Origin: Bradyrhizobium sp. 139
GTDB taxonomy: Bacteria > Pseudomonadota > Alphaproteobacteria > Rhizobiales > Xanthobacteraceae
Length of the DNA stretch: 64,000 nucleotides
Assembly: GCF_023074175.1 (NCBI RefSeq)
Contig: NZ_JADPKS010000158.1
Span: 1-64,000 of the forward strand
Direction: 5' to 3'
Shown: positions 35,795 to 43,792 of the stretch, in pieces
How positions within the stretch are numbered: position 1 is the first letter of the stretch
How the letters are laid out: every line of letters starts with the position of its first letter
Translations under genes and position numbers: made by a program
The notes under the pieces: model-generated
What the model was told of the DNA's origin: nothing
What the model saw: the letters and a program-made list of their open reading frames with translations, nothing else
The model's database searches: none

Positions 35795-37450
35795 ATGAAC
35801 GCTCCCACCGCCTTTCCCGACCCGTCAAAGCCCGTTCCGCCCTACAAGCACACCCCGCTGTTCCCGCTGGGCAAGGACGAGACGCCCTACAAGAAGATCA
35901 CGGCCGAGGGCGTCCGGGTCGAGAAGGTTCTGGGGAAGGACATGCTGGTGGTCTCGCGCGAGGCGCTGCGGGCGCTGTCGGAGGCGGCTTTCGGCGACAT
36001 CAACCACTATCTGCGGCGCGGCCATCTAAAGCAACTCCGTGCGATCCTGGAGGACGGCGAGGCGAGCCCGAACGACAAGTTCGTCGCGCTCGACTTCCTC
36101 AAGAACGCCAACATTGCGGCTGGCGGCGTGCTGCCGATGTGCCAGGACACGGGCACCGCGATCATCATGGGCAAGAAGGGCTGCAACGTCATCACCGATG
36201 GTGACGACGAGGCGGCGCTGTCAGAAGGCGCGCGCGATGCTTACCTGCGCCGCAACCTCCGTTACTCGCAGGTCGCGCCGCTCTCGATGTACGAGGAGAA
36301 GAACACCGCCAACAACATGCCGGCGCAATGCGAGATCTACGCCGAGGGTGATGACGCCTACAAGTTCATGTTCATGGCGAAAGGCGGCGGCAGCGCCAAC
36401 AAGAGTTTTCTATTCCAGGCCACGCCCTCGGTGCTGACCAAGGACCGGCTGCTCGCGTTCCTCAAGGAGAAGATCCTGACGCTGGGCACCGCAGCGTGCC
36501 CGCCTTATCACCTCGCCATCGTGATCGGCGGCACCTCGGCCGAACTCTGCATGAAGACGGTGAAGCTCGCTTCCGCGCGCTATCTCGACGCGTTGCCGAC
36601 CCACGGCTCGCCCGACGGCAATGCCTTCCGCGATGTCGAGATGGAGCAGGAAATCCACAAGATGACGCAGTCGCTCGGTGTCGGCGCGCAGTTCGGCGGC
36701 AAATATTTCTGCCACGATGTGCGGGTGATCCGCATGCCGCGCCATGGCGCCTCGCTGCCGATCGGCCTCGGCGTGTCCTGTTCCGCCGACCGCCAGGTGC
36801 TCGGCAAGATCACCAGGGATGGAGTCTATCTGGAAGAGCTCGAGCACAACCCGGCGCAATACCTGCCGCAGGTCGAACAGTCGCTCGGCGGCGAGGTCGT
36901 CAAGATCGACCTCAACCAGCCGATGAAGGACATTCTGGCGACGTTCTCGAAATACCCGACCAAGACGCGGGTCTCGATGACAGGCACCATGATCGTGGCG
37001 CGCGACTCCGCGCATGCCAAGCTGCGCGAGCGCCTTGAGAGGGGCGAGCCGCTGCCGGACTATTTCAAGAACCATCCGGTCTACTACGCCGGTCCCGCCA
37101 AGACGCCCGAGGGCTACGCCTCCGGCGCCTTCGGCCCGACCACCGCGGGCCGCATGGATTCCTTCGTCGACCAGTTCCAGGCCGCCGGCGGTTCGATGGT
37201 GATGGTCGCCAAGGGCAACCGAGCGCCTGCCGTGCGCGAGGCCTGCAAGAAGTATGGTGGCTTCTATCTCGGCTCGATCGGCGGTGCCGCGGCGAACCTT
37301 GCCGAGCACTGCATCAAGAAGGTCGAAGTGCTCGAATATCCCGAGCTCGGCATGGAAGCGATCTGGCGCATCGAAGTCGTCGACTTCCCGGCCTTCATCA
37401 TCATCGACGACAAGGGCAACGACTTCTTCAAGGAGCTGAACCTCGGCTAG
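35795..37450 (+). CDS. fumA: class I (iron-sulfur) fumarate hydratase
   Basis: 551 residues, the length of class I fumarases with both alpha and beta parts in one chain. It converts fumarate and malate in the TCA cycle. The three [4Fe-4S] Cys lie in LPMCQDTGT (about 115), GTAACPPYHLAIVIGG (about 235) and LGVSCSADRQ (about 330). The beta domain shows FGPTTAGRMDSFVDQF and GGFYLGSIGGAAANLA. This enzyme is oxygen-sensitive, in contrast to class II FumC. Monocistronic. Confidence 0.93.
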   Translation: MNAPTAFPDPSKPVPPYKHTPLFPLGKDETPYKKITAEGVRVEKVLGKDMLVVSREALRALSEAAFGDINHYLRRGHLKQLRAILEDGEASPNDKFVALDFLKNANIAAGGVLPMCQDTGTAIIMGKKGCNVITDGDDEAALSEGARDAYLRRNLRYSQVAPLSMYEEKNTANNMPAQCEIYAEGDDAYKFMFMAKGGGSANKSFLFQATPSVLTKDRLLAFLKEKILTLGTAACPPYHLAIVIGGTSAELCMKTVKLASARYLDALPTHGSPDGNAFRDVEMEQEIHKMTQSLGVGAQFGGKYFCHDVRVIRMPRHGASLPIGLGVSCSADRQVLGKITRDGVYLEELEHNPAQYLPQVEQSLGGEVVKIDLNQPMKDILATFSKYPTKTRVSMTGTMIVARDSAHAKLRERLERGEPLPDYFKNHPVYYAGPAKTPEGYASGAFGPTTAGRMDSFVDQFQAAGGSMVMVAKGNRAPAVREACKKYGGFYLGSIGGAAANLAEHCIKKVEVLEYPELGMEAIWRIEVVDFPAFIIIDDKGNDFFKELNLG

Positions 37451-37817
37451 GTCTCAACCTCACCCCGCTTGCGGCGGCATGGAGTTTTGCGAAGTCAGGG
37501 TCGTCGTGATCAGGATCGCGTTCGGTGCGCGGCTTCAACGCGGCTGAAACTGCGCGCGTCGCATCCGTTGTGAGTGCGACCGCGAGCGCCTGATGCGCCG
37601 CGAACACGCTTGCCGGTGTCTTCGGACTGTTCGATGTCACGGGATAAACGGCGAGGTAACCGGTCGCGCCGTCGGTCCGGTAGGCTGTGCCGGCGAGATA
37701 GCCTGGCGGCACCATGGCGAGCGCGCTCGCGCGCCACGCCGGTTCGGTGTCGGCCGCGCGCGCCGCTTGTGTCGCGACACACAGGATCGTTGCCGCGATG
37801 AGACGGACCACTCGCAC
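37428..37817 (-). CDS. hypothetical exported protein overlapping the fumarase end
   Basis: 129 residues with a signal peptide (1-22, VATQAARA). The mature part (AWRASALAMVPPGYLAGTAYRTDGATGYLAVYPV) is not recognised. The last 23 bp overlap the end of the convergent fumarase gene, so the C-terminus could be a read-through tail. The next minus-strand gene upstream ends 14 bp away, suggesting a two-gene unit. Confidence 0.5.
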   Translation of the reverse strand: MRVVRLIAATILCVATQAARAADTEPAWRASALAMVPPGYLAGTAYRTDGATGYLAVYPVTSNSPKTPASVFAAHQALAVALTTDATRAVSAALKPRTERDPDHDDPDFAKLHAAASGVRLRPSRGSAP

Positions 37818-37831
37818 GGTTGCCGCGCGGC

Positions 37832-38128
37832 TTACACGCGCGTGCCGGTGAACGGGAAACTGCCCATCGGGCCGATGCCCATCTCGCCGCTCATGCTGTC
37901 GCCGGAGACCTTTCCGATGAACTCGAGCGTCAACGGCATCGGATTGGTGATCGAGACCTTCCAGTTGACGGCGTCGCCGCTGATGGCGCCGTCGAAGATC
38001 TCGGCGGAATTACCGTCGGCGCCCTGCGTGCCCGTCAGCGTGCCGCCGGAGCTCAGCAGGGTCAGCGTCGCCTGGCGCTCACCCATCGGCGTCGTCATGA
38101 TCAGATTCCAGTTGCCGTCCACGGCCAT
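37832..38128 (-). CDS. small beta-rich hypothetical protein
   Basis: 98 residues, cytoplasmic by composition: MAVDGNWNLIMTTPMGERQA, TLLSSGGTLTGTQGADG, GDAVNWKVSITNPMPLTLEF and SGEMGIGPMGSFPFTGTR. The alternating G/T strands suggest an up-down beta barrel. Similar short proteins are common in rhizobia; function unknown. Confidence 0.7.
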   Translation of the reverse strand: MAVDGNWNLIMTTPMGERQATLTLLSSGGTLTGTQGADGNSAEIFDGAISGDAVNWKVSITNPMPLTLEFIGKVSGDSMSGEMGIGPMGSFPFTGTRV

Positions 38129-38230
38129 TCGCGTCTCCCAAAATCCCGGCTGGCCGCGACGATCCGCGGTCGGTCCTGAACGAGCCTATAGCCCAACTCG
38201 CAGCTCCTGCCTAACGCTCCGATAGGGCAT

Positions 38231-38785
38231 TTAGGCGCGGGCCGCCGCACGCCTGCGGCTGGTGACGACGAGCCGAAGCACGACGTACTGCACGGCAAAA
38301 GCCAGAATCTTGGCACCGCCCGCGACGACGGAGATGTAGAGCGCCCACAGCTTCAGATCGCCGGTGGAGGCGACCGCGATCGTGCCGGCGCCGATTGCGA
38401 ACATCAGCGCGGCCCAGGCATAGCCCGCGGCCGTTACATATTCCGGGACGGTCTCCGTGACGATCGGAGGCATGTAGCGCAGCATCCAACCGCGCTTGAG
38501 CATGATGACCCCGATCGCGAAATGCGCGATCGCCGGTTTTGCCAGCATGAAGCGGGGATCGTTGGTCAGGAGCGTGATCGTGCCCAGCACGACGACGAGC
38601 GCGAGGCTCGCATAGGTCATGTAGCTCAGCTGCTGCCCCTTGACGCGCACATAGATCACCTGTGCGATCGCACCAGCAATCGCCACCGACGTCGCCAGGA
38701 TCACATTGTCGGTGATGAGGTAGATGACCAGGAAGATGATGGCTGAGAGGAAGTCGGAAGCGAGGCGGGCAAATACGTCCTTCAT
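38231..38785 (-). CDS. septation-protein-A (IspZ/YciB)-like membrane protein
   Basis: 184 residues with about five membrane segments. FLSAIIFLVIYLITDN, IYVRVKGQQLSYMTYASLALV and PAIAHFAIGVIMLKRGWMLRYMPP match the IspZ/YciB pattern. YciB proteins are inner-membrane proteins affecting envelope stability and division. It starts 12 bp after the next membrane-protein gene, so they form an operon. Probably a paralogue rather than the main YciB. Confidence 0.7.
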   Translation of the reverse strand: MKDVFARLASDFLSAIIFLVIYLITDNVILATSVAIAGAIAQVIYVRVKGQQLSYMTYASLALVVVLGTITLLTNDPRFMLAKPAIAHFAIGVIMLKRGWMLRYMPPIVTETVPEYVTAAGYAWAALMFAIGAGTIAVASTGDLKLWALYISVVAGGAKILAFAVQYVVLRLVVTSRRRAAARA

Positions 38786-38797
38786 CGTCGATCCTGC

Positions 38798-39373
38798 TTA
38801 GCGAGGGGTGGGCAGCGCACCAGCCGGCGCACCGTACTTGATCTGGCAATACTCGGGATACCACTTTGTGAAGTAGATCGCGGTGTTGCGGGCGGCGAAG
38901 GCGACCGCAAGGCTCGACCAGAGCGGCAGGCCGGGGAAGTAGAGCAGCGCGATGTTGGCGGCCATCATCAACAGCGCGGCCGCCGTCCAGGCGCCGGTGA
39001 TGATGTAATTGGCGGTGAGGAAGCCGGGAATGGCCGCCGTCTCGGCCGCGACCGTTTCAACCGCATATTGCAGCGTGAACGGACGGCGGGCCAGCATCGA
39101 GCCGAGCGAGATGACGAAGATGCCGATATCGACCGACAGCTTGACGCCGAGCGTGCCGAGCTTCGGGTCGACCAGCGCGACGTAGAGGCCGATTGTGGCG
39201 AACACGACGGCTGAGCCCGCGGCCAGGATCTTTACCGAGCGGCCGCGCGCGATATCGACAGCGATGGTGGCGAGGCAGATCGCGGAGGCTGCGAACACGC
39301 TGATCGCGGCCGACGTCACCAGCATCAGGAAGCTGTAAGCGCCGTAAGGCGCGAGGATCATGAAAATCGCCAT
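38798..39373 (-). CDS. integral membrane protein, IspZ-like partner
   Basis: 191 residues with five or six membrane segments (LAPYGAYSFLMLVTSAAISVF, LGVKLSVDIGIFVISLG, NYIITGAWTAAALLMM, WSSLAVAFAARNTAIYFTKWYP). The layout resembles its downstream neighbour, suggesting a distant paralogue. Two copies of the TetR operator seen at the carotenoid oxygenase locus lie just before it (39393 and 39445). Function unknown. Confidence 0.65.
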   Translation of the reverse strand: MAIFMILAPYGAYSFLMLVTSAAISVFAASAICLATIAVDIARGRSVKILAAGSAVVFATIGLYVALVDPKLGTLGVKLSVDIGIFVISLGSMLARRPFTLQYAVETVAAETAAIPGFLTANYIITGAWTAAALLMMAANIALLYFPGLPLWSSLAVAFAARNTAIYFTKWYPEYCQIKYGAPAGALPTPR

Positions 39374-39392
39374 GGGCCGCCTCGGTCAGCAA

Positions 39393-39411
39393 ATCTTTAC
39401 AATGTCAAGAT
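39393..39411. promoter_or_regulatory. TetR-type operator, copy C
   Basis: ATCTTTACAATGTCAAGAT: 8 of 9 positions complementary around the central A. It lies 20 bp upstream of the membrane-protein start at 39373. Confidence 0.6.
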
Positions 39412-39444
39412 TAGTAGTTTGGCGGCGAGGCTGCGTCAAGCGGA

Positions 39445-39463
39445 ATCTTTACAGTGTCATAAT
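39445..39463. promoter_or_regulatory. TetR-type operator, copy D
   Basis: ATCTTTACAGTGTCATAAT: left half identical to copies A-C. It begins 52 bp from copy C and overlaps the 3' end of the small membrane protein gene. Confidence 0.5.
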
Positions 39464-39706
39464 GGTGTAAGCGGCCTGCAAAAGATGAGCTGCTGCAATG
39501 GCTTGGTCGGATATCTCTTCGGCGAATGCCGCCCAGGGCAGGAACGACAGGATCAGCAGCGCGCAGGCGATCAAGGGGCCGATGGAGAGCAAGATGCCGC
39601 CGGCGGCCTTGCCGCTCCGTCGCTGCCGGATCATCTGGAATGCGAGCGCGGCGCAGATCAGGGCGAGGACGGCGAGGCAGTCGGCGGTGATCGAGGACAT
39701 GTGCAT
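39449..39706 (-). CDS. small membrane protein
   Basis: 85 residues with two membrane segments (DCLAVLALICAALAFQMI and GGILLSIGPLIACALLIL). ATG 39706 is preceded by AGAGAGG; ATG 39700 is also possible. It precedes the operator-controlled membrane genes in the same direction. Not a recognised family. Confidence 0.6.
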   Translation of the reverse strand: MHMSSITADCLAVLALICAALAFQMIRQRRSGKAAGGILLSIGPLIACALLILSFLPWAAFAEEISDQAIAAAHLLQAAYTIMTL

Positions 39707-39733
39707 GGGAGGCCTCTCTGGTGGCATCCGCAA

Positions 39734-39820
39734 CGTCATTCCGGGGCAACGCGAAGGCGTCGAGCTATGATGCGCAATTGCGCATCATAGCTCGCGACTT
39801 CGTCGCGCTCCGGAATGACG
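39734..39820. repeat. long palindromic intergenic element, family B
   Basis: Outer ends CGTCATTCCGG and CCGGAATGACG are inverted. The centre (39761-39794) is a perfect 34-bp palindrome built on GCGCAATTGCGC. It lies between the carotenoid oxygenase stop and the next minus gene, where it may end transcription. Confidence 0.85.
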
Positions 39821-39821
39821 G

Positions 39822-41219
39822 CTACGCCGCTCCCACCCAATTGCCGTGAAAGCCATCCGGCACGCGGTGGCCGAGCTGCACCAGCGCCACGGGGCCGGCT
39901 TCGACATCGATGGCGTTGAACACGGCGAGGTCGCTGCGGTTTTCCCGCGCGCGCCAGACCACCGCCAGCAGCCAACCGTCACCTTCCGCTGCATCCTTTG
40001 ACCGCTCGACGAACACCGGCTCGGAGATGGTGTCGCCGGCCGGCAGCAGATAATGGCCGAGCCGTCTGCCGTTGCCGTCGACGTGCACGATGCCCGACAG
40101 CGCGCCGAACATCGGCAGTCGCGGATTGGCGCAGGCGTACCAGCCGTGATGGCTTTTCAATCCGGCGCGGCGGTCGTCGATGCGCGGGAATTCGCCGGTG
40201 AGGTCGTCCAGATAGGTCTGCTGGAAGCGGTCGCTATTTCCCGAGAGATCGAACGTCCAGCGGCAGTGTCGGGCGCGCGATTTTTCCGGATCGGTCGGCC
40301 GTCCGTCGGGATGCGGAAACAGCGGGGCTTCCTCGAACTGCATGACGTCGGCGATGATGTGCTCGCCGTCTTCCCACGCGTTCATGACGTGGAAGACGTA
40401 GCAGGCCTCGCTGCGGAACCAGACGATGTCCTTCGCCGTGCCGTTGCGCTTCATCACGCCGACATAGGCGCCCTTGTCCGGCTCCCAGGCATAAGGCGGC
40501 CGTCCGCTCATCGCGCGCTCCATGCTGCCGGTGATCGGGAGGATCGGAAACAGCACATGGTTCTCGGTGACGATGAAGTCGTGCACCATGCTGGCATAGG
40601 GCGCCTCGAAGCGCTCGAAGCGCGTCGCCTTTCCTGACGCGTCGCTCGATCCGTAGGAGAGGGCAGGCGTCAGCGGCCCCGCGGCGTTGTAGCCGAAGAA
40701 CACCAACTCGCCGGTGACGGGGTCGATCTTCGGATGCGCCGTAAAACTGCCGGCGACGCGGCCCTGGTAGCTGTGGTAGCCGCGGGTCGCCAGCGTGCCC
40801 GGCTCGATCTCGGTCGGCAGATGCGCTTCTTCCAACGCCAGGAGCTTGCCGGCATGGAAGATAATGTTGGTGTTGGCGACGCCGCTGTCGGTGAGGTCAG
40901 CTGGCGCATCCGGCAGCTTCCGACCGAAGCCGCCAAACAAGGCGCGGCCCGCATCGTGCTCGGCCACCCATTTCGGCGTGCGGACCCAGCGGTTGCGGTA
41001 GCTGGCGCGGCCGTTTTCCAGGTGGAAAGCGTGCAGCATGCCGTCGCCGACGAACCAGTGTGCGCCGGGCGAATCGAACTGCGGATTGGGACCGTTGCGG
41101 TAGAGCACGCCGTTCAGTTCGCGCGACAATTCCCCGACGATCTTGAGGAATGGCGCGTCGGCCTCGAACGGAATCGGACCGAGATTATGGTGGCGGTCGG
41201 CAACGGTGTCCTGCTGCAT
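39822..41219 (-). CDS. carotenoid oxygenase (carotenoid/apocarotenoid cleavage)
   Basis: 465 residues of the RPE65/carotenoid cleavage dioxygenase family, a seven-bladed propeller with Fe2+ held by four His. Seen: LNGVLYRNGPNPQF (family N-terminal signature), WFVGDGMLHAFHLENG, GSFTAHPKIDPVTGELVFFGY, YASMVHDFIVTENHVLFP, CYVFHVMNAWEDG and the C-terminal DGFHGNWVG. Products would be apocarotenals or related volatiles; stilbene-cleaving relatives also exist. An operator lies 15 bp upstream of its ATG, and the tetR gene is divergent. Confidence 0.92.
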   Translation of the reverse strand: MQQDTVADRHHNLGPIPFEADAPFLKIVGELSRELNGVLYRNGPNPQFDSPGAHWFVGDGMLHAFHLENGRASYRNRWVRTPKWVAEHDAGRALFGGFGRKLPDAPADLTDSGVANTNIIFHAGKLLALEEAHLPTEIEPGTLATRGYHSYQGRVAGSFTAHPKIDPVTGELVFFGYNAAGPLTPALSYGSSDASGKATRFERFEAPYASMVHDFIVTENHVLFPILPITGSMERAMSGRPPYAWEPDKGAYVGVMKRNGTAKDIVWFRSEACYVFHVMNAWEDGEHIIADVMQFEEAPLFPHPDGRPTDPEKSRARHCRWTFDLSGNSDRFQQTYLDDLTGEFPRIDDRRAGLKSHHGWYACANPRLPMFGALSGIVHVDGNGRRLGHYLLPAGDTISEPVFVERSKDAAEGDGWLLAVVWRARENRSDLAVFNAIDVEAGPVALVQLGHRVPDGFHGNWVGAA

Positions 41220-41233
41220 GGCGTATCCCTCCT

Positions 41234-41252
41234 ATCTTTACATCGTAAAGAT
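41234..41252. promoter_or_regulatory. TetR-type operator, copy A
   Basis: ATCTTTACATCGTAAAGAT: perfect 8-bp arms ATCTTTAC / GTAAAGAT around ATC, between the carotenoid oxygenase and tetR. Confidence 0.7.
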
Positions 41253-41286
41253 CAAATAAGGCCGCTGGTCCGTCTCGTCAAGTGAA

Positions 41287-41305
41287 ATCTTTACACTGTC
41301 AATAT
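41287..41305. promoter_or_regulatory. TetR-type operator, copy B
   Basis: ATCTTTACACTGTCAATAT: same left half as copy A, starting 53 bp after it and 21 bp upstream of the tetR start. Confidence 0.6.
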
Positions 41306-41325
41306 TGCGTCCTATAGCTGGGTTC

Positions 41326-42033
41326 ATGGCCAAGTCCGAAACAGCGCGCCGCCCGCGCGCTCCGAAAAAAACAACGCCGGCATCTGCGTCTTCCCGCACC
41401 GCAAGCGCGAAGACCGAGCCGCCCTATCACCACGGCGCCCTGCGCGAGGCGCTGCTCGAGGCCGCCGAGCGGGTGCTGGAGCGCGATGGGCTCGCCGGCC
41501 TGACGCTACGTGCGGTGGCGCGCGAGGCGGGCGTCTCGCATGCTGCGCCGACGCATCATTTCGGCGACCTGACCGGGCTCGTCAGCGAACTCGCCGCCAT
41601 TGGCTTTCGCCAGTTCAACGCGGCGATGGTGTCGGCCTGTGACGCCGCCGCCACGCCGCTCGCGCGCGCGCTGGCGCGACCGAAAGCCTATGTCGCCTAT
41701 GCGCAGGCCCATCCCGGCATGTACGGGCTGATGTTCCGCACCGAGCGCCTCGACTATTCCAGGCCTTCGCTGCACGAGGCGGCTGAGGCCTCCTTCGCCG
41801 GTCTCGCCAATGCCATCGGCATGATGCGGCAGGAGCAGATCAGCGAGGATGCGCTGACGCTGAACCAGGGCGCCGCGATTGCCCGCGCCTGGTCGATGGT
41901 GCACGGCTTCACCATGCTGCTGCTCGACGGACGGCTCGAGGATATTTTGGGGCGGCTGCCCGAGGGCACGACGCCCGAACGGCTGTTCGAGACGATGCTG
42001 ATGGCGCCGATCGCGGGCAAGCTGCCGGCATAG
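41326..42033 (+). CDS. TetR/AcrR-family transcriptional regulator
   Basis: 235 residues. After a basic Ala/Thr/Lys-rich leader (about 1-35), the HTH domain reads HHGALREALLEAAERVLERDGLAGLTLRAVAREAGVSHAAPTHHFGDLTGLV, seen here in short as GVSHAAPTHHFGDL. The C-terminal ligand domain has YAQAHPGMYGLMFR, typical of TetR proteins with the WHG-type domain. ATG 41326 is preferred over ATG 41305, which would lie in operator B. It is divergent from the carotenoid oxygenase and probably represses it. Confidence 0.92.
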   Translation: MAKSETARRPRAPKKTTPASASSRTASAKTEPPYHHGALREALLEAAERVLERDGLAGLTLRAVAREAGVSHAAPTHHFGDLTGLVSELAAIGFRQFNAAMVSACDAAATPLARALARPKAYVAYAQAHPGMYGLMFRTERLDYSRPSLHEAAEASFAGLANAIGMMRQEQISEDALTLNQGAAIARAWSMVHGFTMLLLDGRLEDILGRLPEGTTPERLFETMLMAPIAGKLPA

Positions 42034-42053
42034 CGCCTTCGGACCGCGCGGCC

Positions 42054-42237
42054 CTAGCGCCTCGTCACGAGTTCGACCGCATACCCGCGTCGTGCTGCCG
42101 TCGAGCTCGCTGGGCTTGCCGATGTGGCGGCAATCCTTCGGCGCTGTCGAGGTATAGGTGCTGCCCACGAATTGGGCGTCGGCCCGACCGAGACCGGTGC
42201 ATGTCAGCAACACGGCCAAGCCTGTGATGCGGATCAT
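42054..42237 (-). pseudogene. remnant of a small exported protein gene
   Basis: From ATG 42237 it reads a signal peptide (MIRITGLAVLLTCTGLGRADA) then QFVGSTYTSTAPKDCRHIGK and ELDGSTTRVC, after which the frame runs on without family-like sequence into antisense tetR. In another frame the same spot reads GYAVELVTRR followed by TAG at 42054, a natural-looking C-terminus. A small deletion or frameshift near 42090 explains this. The parent family is not known to me. Confidence 0.4.
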
Positions 42238-42401
42238 GATGACGCCTTTGACAGAGCGGGAACTCCGTACCATCAGACGTCTTCATTGTGGGCAAGGTTC
42301 AAACAGAGGCGGGATAGACCTGACAGCGGCGCGGAATCGTTCTAGAAGAGCGGCTTCGCTTGGGCCTATCGGCCTCGTTCGCGTCCTCCATTCTCTTGAT
42401 C

Positions 42402-42977
42402 ATGCCAGCCACTTCGTCGAACAAATCCTATCGCGTCGGCCGCTCGAAAACCGGGCTCGGCCTCTTCGCCACCAAGCCGATCAAAAAGGGAACCCGGATC
42501 ATCCGTTATCACGGACCGATCCTGGACTCGCGTATTCCCGAGCAGGACGACATCGAGAACAAGTACCTGTTCGAGCTCAATGGCCGCTGGACCATCGACG
42601 GCTCGGTACGCAAGAACCTCGCGCGCTACATCAATCATTCCTGCCGCCCGAACGCCGAGTCCGACGTCCGGCCGCGCGAGCGCAAGGTCTTCATCCGCGC
42701 CATCAAGAACATCGAGCCGGGCGACGAGATCAACTACGATTACGGCACCGACTATTTCAAAGCCTATCTGAAGCCGATCGGCTGCAAGTGCGAGTCGTGC
42801 GAGAAGAAGCGCAAGAAGCTGCGCGCCGAGGCCCGCGCCGATCGCGCCAAAGTAAAGGCGCGCACGGAGCGCAAGGCCAAGAAGGCGGGCGCCAAGAGTC
42901 CTAATAACAAGGGCGCCAAAAAGAAGAAGCTCAACGGCTATGCCGTTGCCAAGAGGAACGGGCGCGCGCGGGCGTAG
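42402..42977 (+). CDS. SET-domain protein-lysine methyltransferase
   Basis: 191 residues. SET domains transfer a methyl group from S-adenosylmethionine to lysine. Seen: GLGLFATKPIKKGTRIIRYHG, RYINHSCRPNAESDV (the NHSC catalytic/cofactor motif, about 82) and GDEINYDYGTDYF (about 112), then a post-SET-like Cys set CKCESC. The last 55 residues are Lys/Arg/Ala rich and resemble a histone tail, suggesting DNA or nucleoid contact. ATG 42402 (MPATSSNK). Its target is unknown. Confidence 0.9.
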   Translation: MPATSSNKSYRVGRSKTGLGLFATKPIKKGTRIIRYHGPILDSRIPEQDDIENKYLFELNGRWTIDGSVRKNLARYINHSCRPNAESDVRPRERKVFIRAIKNIEPGDEINYDYGTDYFKAYLKPIGCKCESCEKKRKKLRAEARADRAKVKARTERKAKKAGAKSPNNKGAKKKKLNGYAVAKRNGRARA

Positions 42978-42986
42978 CACTGCGCT

Positions 42987-43012
42987 CATGCCCCGCGAAA
43001 GCGGGGCACCCA
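42987..43012. repeat. short hairpin repeat (family C fragment)
   Basis: ATGCCCCGC GAAA GCGGGGCA followed by CCCAGTAAG; the same element, longer, lies at 63217. It lies between the convergent SET gene and the membrane protein gene and may act as terminator. Confidence 0.6.
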
Positions 43013-43025
43013 GTAAGTCGCTGCC

Positions 43026-43436
43026 TCAGGCCCCAGCCACACGCCCACTCTTCCGCAATCCCACATATTGCAGCTCCGCGAATACGCCGGTCGCGATCGC
43101 CTGCGCCACGACCATGAGCTCGCCGCTGATGTTCGGCGATACCGCGCCCGAGAACAGCAGAGCAATGCTGCCGACGGTCCAGGCCGCGTTGCCGACCACG
43201 ACCAGCAGCACCAGCGGCCTGGCCACGGAGGCGCGCGAGGCAAGCCAGCCGACCAGCGCGGTGTAGGCGATCAGGAACAGGCCGGTCTCACGCAACAGCG
43301 CTTCGGGCAGGTTGAACAGCGAGGCGAACGCGCCGGCACCGAAGGTGAAGCCGAGGGCGGCGACGCCGCTGAACATGGCGTCGGCGAGAAGCGCGCGGCG
43401 CAGGAAGGTGGATGCATCGATCATCATGGTCTCCAT
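43026..43436 (-). CDS. four-segment membrane protein
   Basis: 136 residues with four predicted membrane segments (LLADAMFSGVAALGFTFGAG, LFLIAYTALVGWLAS, PLVLLVVVGNAAWTVGSIALL, ELMVVAQAIATGVFAEL). Similar small proteins occur widely in alphaproteobacteria without known role. It starts 24 bp after the stop of the small minus-strand gene at 43461, so the two are probably co-transcribed. Confidence 0.75.
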   Translation of the reverse strand: METMMIDASTFLRRALLADAMFSGVAALGFTFGAGAFASLFNLPEALLRETGLFLIAYTALVGWLASRASVARPLVLLVVVGNAAWTVGSIALLFSGAVSPNISGELMVVAQAIATGVFAELQYVGLRKSGRVAGA

Positions 43437-43460
43437 GGTTGGGGTTGGCTTGCGGTGAAC

Positions 43461-43691
43461 TCAATGCAATCCGCGCCACCAGGCGCGGAGCAGGCGGGCG
43501 AGGCGGAACGGGCAGAGGCTCTTGCCGACGCCGTGCTCGAAGGCTGTGACCTGCGCGACGACATAGTCGCCGGTCGAATGCACCAGCGGCTCGGGCATGT
43601 TGAGGCTGCGTGCCAGCATGCGGGTCGCGAGCGTCACGGCCCAGGGAAAAAAGTGGTCTGCGATGGTCCGGTAGAGCAGCAGCGCGATCAT
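43461..43691 (-). CDS. small hypothetical protein divergent from XRE regulator
   Basis: 76 residues: MIALLLYRTIADHFFPWAVTL, then ARSLNMPEPLVHSTGDYVVAQ and a basic C-terminus with CPFRLARLLRAWWRGLH. The start at 43691 has AGGAG six bases upstream. The operator-like palindrome at 43741 lies between it and the divergent regulator, which probably controls it. Not a recognised family. Confidence 0.6.
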   Translation of the reverse strand: MIALLLYRTIADHFFPWAVTLATRMLARSLNMPEPLVHSTGDYVVAQVTAFEHGVGKSLCPFRLARLLRAWWRGLH

Positions 43692-43740
43692 GGTCATCTC
43701 CTGTCGCGACCAAGGATGCGCCGTGGCGGGCACCAATTCG

Positions 43741-43757
43741 ATTACCTCGCGGGTAAT
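43741..43757. promoter_or_regulatory. candidate operator of the XRE regulator
   Basis: ATTACC TCGCG GGTAAT: perfect 6-bp arms in the 101-bp divergent gap. Confidence 0.55.
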
Positions 43758-43792
43758 GGAAGGACTGAAATTCGCATGCTAGGTTTTCGACC

